Assembly: GCF_932526225.1 (NCBI RefSeq)
Contig: NC_064034.1
Location: forward strand, 1,476,001-1,536,000
Length of the DNA stretch: 60,000 nt
Reading direction: 5' to 3'
DNA from: Nematostella vectensis
Taxonomy: Eukaryota; Cnidaria; Anthozoa; Actiniaria; Edwardsiidae
Below, one piece after another: positions 1 through 13,700 of this stretch; position 1 is the stretch's first letter; each line of letters starts with the position of its first letter. The notes beneath the pieces are model-generated. The model saw only the letters and a list, made by a program, of their open reading frames with translations. It searched no databases and was not told where the DNA came from. The translations under genes were made by a program, and so were the position numbers.

Positions 1-1793
1 TTTCTTGTTCGTGATCGTCTTCGTACCGAACACCTTGACCAACATGAGGTAGAGCATGACCCCCTCTAGGGCCATCCATGCGAACGAGGCAAGCCACAGG
101 TAGTGAAGCAGGGCCGCTATGATTTGACATACAAGCTGAGGAGAAAAACCAACACGAGTCCGTATCATTTCGCCTCCGCCATTTTGATAATTTGGGGTTC
201 TCAGTGAGGCATTCGACTAACTGACCTAGAAATACCGCGTACTGAATTGTGTGATACGTGGTTAGTTTACAGCACGGTTTACAGTTACGGTTTACGGTTT
301 ACGGTTACAGCAGCTCTAGGGCACACTTTCAGAAAGTCAATAAGGCATCATAACGTCATTTCTTAGTCGCGTCAGTATTTGCTCTCTTAGTTGACCTCTG
401 TTGTCTTTTAACCACATATTCACGTGCATGACAAAGACACCGCTGCTATAGGAAAGTCCCTCCCAAGGGACCGAAGGCGCCCAGATAAGCCTCAATTTTT
501 TTCAGTCTACGTCACAGCGAGCTGTGTGTGGCGTAACCGTATAAGACTTAGGTCTTAAGGGCTAGGAACCTGGTTATTGCCTCCCTATTAATGCGCGGGT
601 GCCTCGGTACCTGTGTGTTACACAGTTCGCTAGATAGCGGTGCTGGGGCCGAAATCTCCAGCCTAGCCGTAAAGCTTTAGCTGCCATACGGTGATTCAGC
701 GGACGTCTGGATGTATGGTCTATTTTTTTCTCTCTCTTCGTTCCAAGCTGTCCGATCCTAGGTAAGTGTTCCGTTTTTTTTTTTTTTTTTGCAACTTGTT
801 TTACTACATTTTTTTTTACATTTTTTTATTCTTTATTTTGAACACGCTTAACCAAACCGACTACTCTTTTTCGCCTCGGTACCCACAGGCGGCTGGGTAG
901 GGGCGTGCGATGCCTCTCTCAGGTTTCTGAATGCCTCTGTGACCCCCCTCCCTGGTTTCTGCGGTGTAGACCTAAGCGCTTTAACGTTTTTCAGCACGAT
1001 TCACATGCCGGAGGCAAAGGAAACAGAGGGGTAATAAGGTTCATCCAATTCACTAGGGAAAAGGGGCATTATGTCCAAGATCTATTTGATTCCCTAGCCT
1101 GTATCTCTTCAATGCCATACTCTTTGTGAGCGACTAGGGAAGGGTAAAGGTGTGTGCCCTACATTAATCTATTTGTTCCGGCCAAAATCGCATCTTTCTT
1201 AGAGTATTCATTTTGAGAGTCCGCAGACAGGAAAGCTCCGTGGACATATCCGAGTAAAGAAACTCATTTCGCCAACTAGCCTTTCCCATGAGAACCACAT
1301 ACATCTCGTATTTACCTTGATTTCTGTTTTGTTGACTCCAAACAGAAAGAGTAGCTGCGCTAGAATGAGTGATATCGATAGGTTCTTGTGTAGAAATGTT
1401 CGGGAAGACTTCAAAAACCTGCAAATACAGTGAAAAAAAAATAAAACAAATCTGTCACGAAACACGTGTCAAAATACAAGCTTTTGGTGTCTGTCGCTGG
1501 GATCTGAACGCAATGAAGATGAGTGAGGTAATGCATGGCGTTACCACGTATCTGAACGTGATGAATGTGAGTAACGCAATGCATAGCGTGACCACGTACC
1601 TGAACGTGATGGAGGTGAGTAACGCGATGCATAGCGAGACCACGTACCTGAACGTGATGAAGGTGAGTAACGCGATGCCTGACGTGACCACGTACCTGAA
1701 CGTGATGAAGGTGAGTAGCGCGATGCATAGAGTGACCACGGACAGTACGATGCCGATATACGTTATCAGCGAGAGAGCAAGGCGGTGATCACC
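1..1793 (-). CDS. Gene B exons 21-23: TM1 to TM3 of the 7TM domain (continues out of window)
   Basis: Exon 1793-1696 is TM1 ([18 protein letters not shown], then [10 protein letters not shown]). Exon 1418-1316 is loop 1 and TM2 ([18 protein letters not shown]). Exon 135-1 starts [20 protein letters not shown] and continues EGVMLYLML, the hallmark TM3 of adhesion receptors with the disulfide cysteine at its top. Gene A encodes TM1 and TM2 in one 201-nt exon; here the same 201 nt is split by a phase-2 intron (98 + 103 = 201). That intron is filled with 48-bp copies of the 3' end of the TM1 exon. Confidence 0.88.
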
Positions 1794-4700
1794 CTACGAG
1801 AAAAAAATTCCACGATTAACTTGGATAATCCATGTCATTGAATGCACCATCCTTAGAATGGTACAACAATACAGAGGACTACTATTGGAATCACGGACCA
1901 TTAGATCCTGTTATAACATATAATATGCCCCAGTCCATTAATATCTGATGAGTCTCTCCAATTTGAATCCTAACGGTTGGTTCTCAGTGGAACGTAAGCG
2001 CAAGCGCTAAAAAACGCAACTGCTTGATCTTATGTTTGACCGATTCTAACTTGTGTTGCGCTTCCGCTTGCGCTTGCGTCCTCTCTCAATTGACTTGAGA
2101 GAAACCCCAAATGTTTCTATACCAGCATTCAGTGCGCGCTCAATCTTGTTCTACTCCCGAGATCCCAAGCGCGCGTGGTAGATTACGTCATAGTAACTAA
2201 TTAAGGATTCATTAACCTTATTACCATTCCACGAAACTCTTTTGCAGTTCAGGTATCTACGAATATAGCTCTTTAAAAATGCCAAATTACTGGCGCTGCG
2301 CTACGATTGGCGTGCTAGCACTCGGCGGGGTGGCCCTCGGGTATTATGGGTACAAGTACTGGTGCAGAGATGAGGTGAGACAAGTGACGTTATGGGTACA
2401 AGTACTGGTGCGGAGATGAGGTGAGACAAGTGACCAGAAGATAGAGGGCACGGGAGGTCGCGCGTATTGATACGTGCTCGCGCCTCATGAACTTTGATCA
2501 GCCATATTCATTTCTCCTTATGTTTTCTCACAGGAAATAGTTTCAAGCTCCGAAGGGGAGGAGGCCGTTGCCATGTCTAAACAGACGCCTGTTGAGACGC
2601 AGCAGGGCGCATGCGCGACGCAAAGGACGGTGGAGACTGGTGGCAACAAGAAGGGCGATGCTACAGCTGTAAGGCTGGAAAAATACTGATGGATCTTTGC
2701 AGAGGACGTGCAGTCATTTTCGGAGAATGAAACTCTTTGTTTCACCATTAAACCCGACACTGAAGGCGGCAACAAGAGACGACAGACGACTGCCGAGCAC
2801 AAGAATGCTGACATGGCTTGTAGCCAGCCTGAGTTGACGACAGCAAATGCTGCTGGTCTTGTCAATGTCACAGCTGAGGACAAATCCGACTCTGTTACCA
2901 ATGACGAGGAGTACAGCATTGAAAAGGATGAATCGGGCGTGATCAACATGGAACTCGAAGAGGACGAGCCAATTGACGAGGAAGAACAGTTCGCCAAGAC
3001 AATGGAAGCTATGGCGTGCTTCGTGTTCTTTCAGGGAAGGAGTATGGAAGAGATCAGGCAGACTGAGGTGGAGCTGGGCCCCCTGTGGGCGATTGTCGTG
3101 GCGTTTAGGGACTAGGTTCCAGAGGACCATCCGATGAGGAACCAATTTAAGGATTAAAGCGGCCGCTCTTACTCATATAGCCAGAACGTGTGGTATTGAA
3201 AGGAAATTCTGTATTTGATTAGAACATTTTTACTTACACTTGGCTTATCAAAACCTTTAACTTGAAAAAATGATTGATAATTGTAGTTTACCTGGTTTTA
3301 ATACATTCGCATACTTTTGTATTGTTAATGTTTTGGCATTTGTAAATACGTTTTTATTTCATCATATCAATTATTATTAAAACAAAGTTTCAAGACCCTT
3401 ACTCTATTCTATCCCGTTAAAAATTTCTTATAGTAAATTATTATTTCTGTAAACTGATCAACAATTAAGGCTTTACCCCGTTTAAGAACCATTCCTCGAG
3501 GGCACCATTGTATTCAGCTGTTTATAGTAATAAGAATTTACGAACAGTAAAAGAATGGCATGATAAATACCTCGAAAGTTGTATTTTGAGTTACCTTGAG
3601 TATCGCGTCCATGTCTCCCTTGACGTTCATGAGGATGGCAAACCCTGTCAGATGGTAGCACTTGCATATCGTGTGAGTGCTGTTGGTCCCGTTCACATAG
3701 CAACCCTTGTTGGACCAAAACCCAGGCAACCTGGTAACCAAGAAACTGATCTGATTACATTTTACAGAAATAATAGTTATAGTTGTGCATGTATGGTTGT
3801 ATAAAATTTCACAGGAATAGAGGAATGATTTTTAAAAAAAACTTCTTTTATACTACTTTACGCTTCTATTCATCGCACCTTCCTACTTATCTCGAAATAC
3901 ATTTTCCGCCAGCTAAGTAGTATTTTATTTCGGGTCATGGCCGTATTTTTAGTCAAGGAATAAAACATAATATTAGCTCTATTTTTTTTATAGATCTATA
4001 TCCTCGGTGATTTATGGCTATAAAAAAGTCGTTCTCATTAAGCCCTTTCTGAGTTGTGGTTTGGAGTCTATATCCCCAATGCCCCCTCCTGTCACGCAAG
4101 CTTCTGTCATCTCCATGGACTCTATCAATTATCTGGACCGATGAGTCCGCTAATCCCCTATGTCCATCCAAGTCTATATCCCCATTGCCCCCTCCCTGTC
4201 CCGCAAGCTTCTCTCATCTCCATGGACTCTGTCAATTATCTGGACCGATGAGTCCGCTAATCCCTTATGTCCATCCGAGTTGAACTGCCTGTACACCAGG
4301 TCAGCGGTCTCCCTCTCAGCCACTGATCTTTTCTTGTGGGTAACTATTCTACTCTTATGGTTATTAAAGCGTACCCGGAACTTAGTTGTAGTACAGCCTA
4401 CATATTGTAGACCACACGTTTTACACGAAAGCAAATAAACAACATTATCACTGTTACAGTCCAGGTCAACCTGACTGACCTGGACTGTAACAGTGGTAAT
4501 GTTGTTTATTTGCTTTGCTATTTGTTGAATCTTAAAACAGGTAGTGAGGTAATGTCTTGCGTCGGCCCCTTAGAATCTTAAAACAGGTAGTGAGGTAATG
4601 TCTTGCGTCGGCCCCTTATCTTAAAACAGGTTGATTAAAATATATCTAAAAAGGGATAGTGGGGCTCCTCACGGCCTTTTAAAACATATAAAGATGATCG

Positions 4701-7700
4701 CACGCACCATTAGCAACCGGTAAACTTCTCTAGATCAAAGTAAACTTCTCTTAATCACAGTAAACTTCTCTTAATCACAGTAAACTTCTCTCGACCAAAG
4801 TAAACTTTTCTTATTCACAGTAATTCCTAATAAGCTTTAACAAAATACTGACCGCGACATGTTCCAGAACACGCAGGAGGGTTTCCCGAATCCTCGGTTA
4901 GCCTGTCAAAAAAGAACATACTATTGTACTGGGTACTTGTACCCAGAGCCCCTCGGTCGTGATAGCGGAGGAGGCCCTGGGAGCGAAAATGAGGTGGATT
5001 TTTTTATGAGTTGCGCTAACATACCTTGACGTGACTGAGAATAATAGTGACGGGCTCCTTAAATCTTTTTCTCTTGAGTGGGGTGAGCGTCAGTGATAAC
5101 ACAGCGGAGTTAATAGTCATGTTCCTAGGAGTGAAATACAAGTGTTGAGTTAGCGCTTTCAATTTAACCCCTTTCCGGGGTGGTAACATCTCAAAGGGCG
5201 AAATCTTAGTGCCCAGGTCACAACACTACAACAGGAAGAATTCGGAAAATTCGTAACCCGCAGTGCCTATCAAATAAATAAGCAAATAAACGACAAAATA
5301 CAAAGCTGTAGTATTCTTGTTTCTGAGCCTGTGAATATTAATATGCTTTAGAGATCGAGATTCAGCCATACGTTACCCATTACGACGATTGGAGTCTCGA
5401 GTGTAACTTTGTCTTAAGGCTTTTCACTCACCTTTCTGACTCCCCACTTGTGAGAAGTTCCCCAAGTCGGTTGTACGACACGTAGGTAGCCACCTGTGGC
5501 TCTTTACCTGAAATGTGCGATAACTATATAAGTAATGGCAAGTCAGTGATGGTGATGGTGGTGTGAATGCCTTATCATGGGCGGATCCAGGAGTTTTTTC
5601 AGGGGGCTGGGGGAAGGGGGTGTTCAGGGGAGGGAACTGTAAGGGGGGGTGTTCAGGGGACTGTAATGGGGGGTGTTCAGGGGACTGTAAGGAGGGGTGT
5701 TCAGGGGACTATAAGGGGGTGTTCAGGGGACTGTAAGGGGGGGTGTTCAGGGGACTAGGTGGAGGGAGTTGGTGGGCAGCAGGGGGGTTGCAACACTCAT
5801 GACACTCATATTTCTCTCTATTTATCTGTTCTAAGAGCTTCTCCCAACATTCAACATCTTAATTGAGAATGGCTTATCCTGGACCTGGGACCTGGGACCT
5901 GAACACACAAATTCACTGCAGAGAAACAGAAATATACTGCCCATGTCTCGACCGGGAATGGAACTCGTTTCAGTAGAGGTGAGCGGCCCCGTATGTTGGA
6001 CAGCTAACACACTGGGCCACCTGTGGTGAGAGGCCCCATATGCTGGCCAGCTAACACACTGGGCCACCTGTGGTGAGAGGCCCCATATGCTGGCCAGCTA
6101 ACACATTGGGTCACCTGTGGTGAGAGACCCATATGCTGGCCAGCTAACACACTGGGCCACCTGTGGTGAGAGGCCCCATATGCTGGCCAGCTAACACACT
6201 GGGCCACCTGTGGTGAGAGGCCCCATATGCTGGCCAGCTAACACACTGGGTCACCTGTGGTGAGAGGCCCTGTTTGCTGGCCAGGTAACACACTGGGTCA
6301 CCTGTGGTGAGAGGCCCCATATGTTGGCCAGCTAACACACTGGGCCACCTGTGGTGAGAGGCCCCATATGCTGGCCAGCTAACACACTGGGTCACCTGTG
6401 GTGAGAGGCCCTGTTTGCTGGCCAGGTAACACACTGGGTCACCTGTGGTGAGAGGCCCTGTTTGCTGGCCAGGTAACACACTGGGTCACCTGTGGTGAGA
6501 GGCCCCATATGTTGGCCAGCTAACACACTGGGCCACCTGTGGTGAGAGGCCCCATATGCTGGCCAGCTAACACACTGGGTCACCTGTGGTGAGAGGCCCT
6601 GTTTGCTGGCCAGGTAACACACTGGGCCACCTGTGGTGAGAGGCCCCATATGCTGGCCAGCTAACACACTGGGCCACCTGTGGTGAGAGGCCCCATATGC
6701 TGGCCAGCTAACACACTGGGCCACCTGTGGTGAGAGACCCATATGCTGGCCAGCTAACACACTGGGCCACCTGTGGTGAGAGGCCCTGTTTGCTGGCCAG
6801 GTAACACACTGGGCCACCTGTGATGAGAGGCCCCATATGTTGGCCAGCTAACACACTGGGTCACCTATGATTAGAGGGATTTCAAACCCCTCCCCTAGAC
6901 TCGCCATCACTAATACATCTAGTGTGAACCAAGCGAACCTTTGCTCAGCTCTGAAGACGGAAACATGACCATGTTGCCTGTATGCTCATCACTCCCGTCC
7001 GTTGACTTTTCTCGGAAACCGATCCCTTCTGGCGCAGTTTCATTGATAACCGAGCGCACACCCAGAACTGAAAATATGGGAAACAAGCAAGTAACAATTA
7101 TATGAACGATAAAAAAATGACAGTATATCTCTGACAATATGTATCTCTGACAGTATATCCGCTGATTGGTTTGGAGCGCGAAGTAGGCGTGTTATGTTAT
7201 AGAAAAGTGTCCAATGATGTGTGTGATGATGTGTGGTGTGGATCGGGAGCGTTACATGGTAACAGGGAGGCGTGATCGGCCTTTTTTAATAAATACAAAA
7301 GTAAAAGCGCAAGGCTGGTTACTTACCGACATTAGGCATAGCGGCGATTGCACTTCCTGAAGACTGAGCCATCTTTAGTGCCACATTGTCAAGGTTGCTC
7401 ATCAAAGATCCCGCCTGACGCTTGCGCTTTGTCTAGAGATAGCATGATACAGTAAGACGCACGTTATATATATCAATGGCAAGTCACCCTGCTAACGGCA
7501 CGCTTTGTCTAGAGATGGCATGATACAGAATAAGATGTATACCTACATGTAATATATACCTATGGCAAGTCACCCTGCTTATACCTACATGTAATATATA
7601 CCTATGGCAAGTCACCCTGCTTATACCTACATGTAATATATACCTATGGCAAGTCACCCTGCTTATGCCTACTTGTAATATATACCTATGGCAAGTCACC

Positions 7701-10700
7701 CTGCTAACGACGCGCTTTGTCTAGAGATGGCATGATACAGAATAAGATGTATACCTACATGTAATATATACCTATGGCAAGTCACCCTGCTTATACCTAT
7801 ATGTAATATATACCTATGGCAAGTCACCCTGCTTATACCTACATGTAATATATACCTATGGCAAGTCACCCTGCTAACGACACGCTTTGTCTAGAGATGG
7901 CATGATACAGAATAAGATGTATACCTACATGTAATATATACCTATGGGAAGTCACCCTGCTTATACCTAAATGTAATATATACCTATGGCAAGTCACCCT
8001 GCTAACGGCACGCTTTGTCTAGAGATAGCATGATACAGTAAGACGCACGTGATATATATCAATGGCAAGTCACCCTGCTAACGGCACGCTTTGTCTAGAG
8101 ATGGCATGATACAGAATAAGATGTATACCTACATGTAATATATACCTATGGCAAGTCACCCTGCTTATACCTAAATGTAATATATACCTATGGCAAGTCA
8201 CCCTGCTAACGACACGCTTTGTCTAGAGATGCCATGGTACAGTAAGATGTATACCTACATGTAATATATACCTATGGCAAGTCACCCTGCTTATACCTAC
8301 ATGTAATATATACCTATGGCAAGTCACCCTGCTTATACCTACATGTAATATATACCTATGGCAAGTCACCCTGCTAACGACACGCTTTGTCTAGAGATGG
8401 CATGATACAGAATAAGATGTATACCTACATGTAATATATACCTATGGCAAGTCACCCTGCTTATACCTATATGTAATATATACCTATGGCAAGTCACCCT
8501 GCTTATACCTACATGTAATATATACCTATGGCAAGTCACCCTGCTAACGACACGCTTTGTCTAGAGATGGCATGATACAGAATAAGATGTATACCTACAT
8601 GTAATATATACCTATGGGAAGTCACCCTGCTTATACCTAAATGTAATATATACCTATGGCAAGTCACCCTGCTAACGGCACGCTTTGTCTAGAGATAGCA
8701 TGATACAGTAAGACGCACGTGATATATATCAATGGCAAGTCACCCTGCTAACGGCACGCTTTGTCTAGAGATGGCATGATACAGAATAAGATGTATACCT
8801 ACATGTAATATATACCTATGGCAAGTCACCCTGCTTATACCTAAATGTAATATATACCTATGGCAAGTCACCCTGCTAACGACACGCTTTGTCTAGAGAT
8901 GCCATGGTACAGTAAGATGTATACCTACATGTAATATATACCTATGGCAAGTCACCCTGCTTATACCTACATGTAATATATACCTATGGCAAGTCACCCT
9001 GCTTATACCTACATGTAATATATACCTATGGCAAGTCACCCTGCTAACGACACGCTTTGTCTAGAGATGGCATGATACAGAATAAGATGTATACCTACAT
9101 GTAATATATACCTATGGCAAGTCACCCTGCTTATACCTATATGTAATATATACCTATGGCAAGTCACCCTGCTTATACCTACATGTAATATATACCTATG
9201 GCAAGTCACCCTGCTAACGACACGCTTTGTCTAGAGATGGCATGATACAGAATAAGATGTATACCTACATGTAATATATACCTATGGCAAGTCACCCTGC
9301 TTATACCTACATGTAATATATATCAATGGCAAGTCACCCTGCTAACGACACGCTTTGTCTAGAGATGGCATGATACAGAATAAGATGTATACCTACATGT
9401 AATATATACCTATGGCAAGTCACCCTGCTTATACCTACATGTAATATATACCTATGGCAAGTCACCCTGCTAACGACACGCTTTGTCTAGAGATGGCATG
9501 ATACAGAATAAGATGTATACCTACATGTAATATATACCTATGGCAAGTCACCCTGCTTATACCTATATGTAATATATACCTATGGCAAGTCACCCTGCTT
9601 ATACCTACATGTAATATATACCTATGGCAAGTCACCCTGCTAACGACACGCTTTGTCTAGAGATGGCATGATACAGAATAAGATGTATACCTACATGTAA
9701 TATACACCTATGGCAAGTCACCCTGCTTATACCTACATGTAATATATACCTATGGCAAGTCACCCTGCTAACGGCACGCTTTGTCTAGAGATGCCATGGT
9801 ACAGTAAGATGTATACCTACATGTAATATATACCTATGGCAAGTCACCCTGCTAACGGCACGCTTTGTCTAGAGATAGCATGATACAGTAAGACGCACGT
9901 GATATATATCAATGGCAAGTCACCCTGCTAACGGCATGCTTTGTCTAGAGATGGCATGATACAGAATAAGATGTATACCTACATGTAATATATACCTATG
10001 GCAAGTCACACTGCTTATACCTACATGTAATATATACCTATGGCAAGTCACCCTCTAAGGGCTATGGCAAGTAGTTATAACCCACCGGTGGTATAAAGGA
10101 CCACTTGTTGATCGTTTTAGCTTCCAGGATGTTGCTCGCCGTTTGCACAACTGCCTATATATAAAATAGAAACAGGAAATGTAACAGATGATCATTCTCG
10201 TCATCACAATAGGTTGATAAGGTTCGCCATGTCGTGAGAGAACTGGGGCGAGGGCATGTACGGCACCATAGAGTGTATCAATGTGGCAAAGCCTTTTAGA
10301 AAAAGAGGCGCCCAGATAAGGGAGAAAAAATGAAATATTATCCTAAAGCACCCTCTAGCCTGCCAATGTTCTAGATTTTCGAAACACGAAAAGTCGGCCA
10401 ACCTTAGTAAAGTCTGTAGACGCCTGTGGGACAGAGCTCCTACTTGACCCCGCCCTTTCTGAGAGAAGTCCAAGAATGTCCACGACAGCGTACAGATCAC
10501 CGGGATAGATATCCTCGACCCTCGTCACACTCGTGAGATTCGCCACCTTGGATGCTACAGATGTCACCGCTTCGCTGGGGTCCAGAGCCTGTATATAATA
10601 TGATCAATTGATGAGTGGACTCCCTTTGTTTCGAACACTTCATCACGACACAATGTAATCAATTGATGAATGGACTCCATCATTTTTTAAAACTTTATCA

Positions 10701-13700
10701 CGAAACCACCTGATCAATTGATGAGTGGACTTCCTCGTTTGCGGACACCTTATCGCGTCACACAATGTGATCAATTGATAAGTGGGCTCCCTTTGTTTTG
10801 AACACTTTATCACAACACAATGTAATCAATTAATGAGTGGACTTATTTGTTTGCGGACATCTTATCGCGTCACAATTTGATCAATTGAGAAGGAAACTCC
10901 CTCGTTTGCAAACACTTCATCACGAAACAATGTGATCAATTGATGAGTGCACTCCATTGTTTGCGGACACCTTCGGAAAATGAGAAAGGTGTCCGAACTG
11001 CCCGATTACTTCTCCAAGAAAAGGGTGCCGTTTCGTTTCTTTTCGTTTCACATTATCACGGAATGGTCATTTAATGCAAAAAAATGTAGCGGCCTTATAA
11101 CGGCGCAATGACCAAAATACCATTATTATTACCTGCTCTTTGATATTCAAAGCCCACTCCGAAATGCATTCGCTCAGATCCGGTGTATCCCATGATGCAT
11201 CCTGATCCGGCTCTTGCTCTTTGCACTTTCTTCTTGCAACACCTGACAAAGACGAGGAAAATGCCAAGAAAAATCAAGCAGGGAATCTAAGCTACTAAAA
11301 CAAATGTTCATATGACTTGCGTGACTAACCCGTGACGTCTTTAGGGCAGCTTGTCACGTCCGTCTGACCCTTCAGAGTGCGTGACCACTTGATGTTTTGC
11401 GTTGTAATTGGACCGCAGAAGTCTTTGTCACTGAGACCGGGGGATTCTACTGTGAAACAAATACATCTCCATTACACCCGGCGCAGGAAAGTATGAATAC
11501 AAATAGGAGACGAAGGACTTGCGCGCGCATATAAACATTGCGTCTAAATGGGTGCTTATCACATGTTTTGGGTTTTTGTTGAAGAAACAGGCACGCAAAG
11601 CGAGCAGCAAAGAGCTAGTGCGACACGCCGCCATTTTTCGCTTAGCACACAAAGCGTCCAAGCACACAAAGCGTCCATCCCCATCGCTAATTTAAGCGAG
11701 AAACTGTGATATCCTCGATTAAATATCACTAATAAGGTATCAGACTTTTACACTTAATAAATATCTTACACTTTTTTTCTTCAAAAAAAAGAAACGACCG
11801 AAAATCTTTAATATACTCACTAATTATAACGCCAATGACAAATGTTAAACAAATGTACTCACCTCTACATAGAAAGCCATTCCCCACAAAACCTGGTCCG
11901 CACTTGCAATAGTATGAACCCTTAGTGTTGACACAGGTGGCGGTACCATGACAACGGGTAAAGCTTCCATGGCAGTTCTTTTGATCTGTGCCACAAAGAA
12001 ATGGTACTCATAAGTACTGAAATTAACGAAAAGAAAACTTTTTAAATCCTGTCTTACTAAACACAACAGCGTCCGGGTCGTCACACGTGGCGGCAGAGCG
12101 GTCGGCACATTCATCGCGATCTGAAAATAGGCGAGATGAGCGTGGGGTCATCTGTCTGGCCCAAGTGCAAAAGGAAGCGGAAACCTTTTACTAGCTGCAA
12201 TAAATTGTTCTACTCCTCTGGGCAAGATTGATAATTTAACAATAAGGCACAGTCTTGGGTCGCAAAGTGTGTGCCTTTCTTCAAATAGGTTTCTTTTTTT
12301 TTCTGTTTTTCCAAATGGTGCCTCAATTTGAGGATAGTAAAGTTGCAGAGAAAGCAAAAGGGTAATTAGTAAACACAAATTAGGTTTCATCTCACGCCTT
12401 CTGACTTTTACGAGCGTCTCTTCATGGACATGAGATAGCATTAAATAAATGCAGCCCTGAATGACTCCATGAGGCGCACTAGATGACCTCTGGATAAGGC
12501 TTTGAAAGTGTCTGTAACAATTCTCCAAGACTCCGCTCACCTTTCGTGACAAACTCGATGTCTTCCACCAAGGCTGGACTCATTCCTGCCCGGTTCACCG
12601 CTAACACGTTCACTAAGTATGTCGTTAGTTGTTCCATGCCCACTACTTTTAGCCTGGTTTGTAAGGTGGTGTAGCTCTGCCGAACTCCCCCGGATCTCAG
12701 CGTAACTATGTACTTGTCTATCATGTATTTCCCGGCAAACCCCGCGGGTGGCGACCACGTGATTATTGACGATTCCCATGTGACGTAACTCACCAAGGCG
12801 TTCATGACTGGCCCTACGAGATGATGTCAAACCTCAGAAAATGCCGCTATACACGAGCAGCGTATTCTTAAATGGATATTCTGTAACACGTTTGTACGAA
12901 TGAAGATTCTATGAAGAAAACAGACGTGTAGGGCAAAGTAAAAAAAGCGGGCTTACATTTAAAATAAATTTTAAACGCACCAACCAATCTAATCTAATCA
13001 CAGTGACAACAAATCTTTACTCATTATTCTTAATTTACTAACCGCGCAAAGTTTGAAATACCTGGCACGCGAAGGTGCCTCACCTTGAATAGGCCTCGGT
13101 GGGACCACTTCGCCGACAAACGCCATGACAGAGATCGTGTGCGGGAAAGGGATCTGCTCTCGTCGGGCTACGCAGGTGCTCCTGTTACCCGCGTATATCT
13201 CCGCCATCATCGAGCGGTCGCCCTGTGTCCACTGCATGAACACTCGGTACCAGTACTTCGCGTACGGGTCAAGCGGCGGCGACCAGCTCACGTTCAGGGC
13301 ACTAGGACTGATTAGATTGATGCTGACGGATAATACAGAGCGCATGTCTGAAAAGGAAAGTGGACACAATGAGAGGCGGCAAAAGGGGAAAAGCGAATAA
13401 TATAAGTGATTCAAAATAAATTTAGCGCTCCTACTCGATGAGGCAAGGACGCAATATTCATCCATTCATCCATATTCATCCATGTCTTTTGAAAAACCCT
13501 GACATTCCTCTAAGCTTGATGTTGCATTAGAAGATGATCGAGAGGATACTCCAAGCGCTTAGACCACGTCTCCACGTATCCGAAGTTCCTTTTAGAACGC
13601 AGTGGCTATTTGCCCGACAGTCGGGAAATTTCTGACAGTTTGCAATTTAATTAAAAAAAAGAGTAAATTATCGACCTAGTAAGTTCTATATTTGTCGAGA

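Noticed and set aside
1369-1788. Plus-strand 139-codon frame with repeated [13 protein letters not shown]
   Set aside because: Antisense shadow of the 48-bp copies of the TM1 exon; the minus strand explains the sequence fully.
5150-5232. Alternative GAIN exon (reading [12 protein letters not shown]) on the minus strand
   Set aside because: It runs into a stop without a donor; the exon 5124-5025 fits the gene A pattern exactly.
5831-6817. Long minus-strand open frames (repeated [13 protein letters not shown] type)
   Set aside because: They follow the 47-bp array; period times three gives a repetitive frame with no domain or splice context.
7433-10065. CRISPR-like regular repeats
   Set aside because: No unique spacers, units are direct tandem and diverged, and the setting is a eukaryotic intron. 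The same applies to 38183-38942.
13085-13400. Plus-strand frames over the FN3-3 exon
   Set aside because: Shadows of the minus-strand coding exon.
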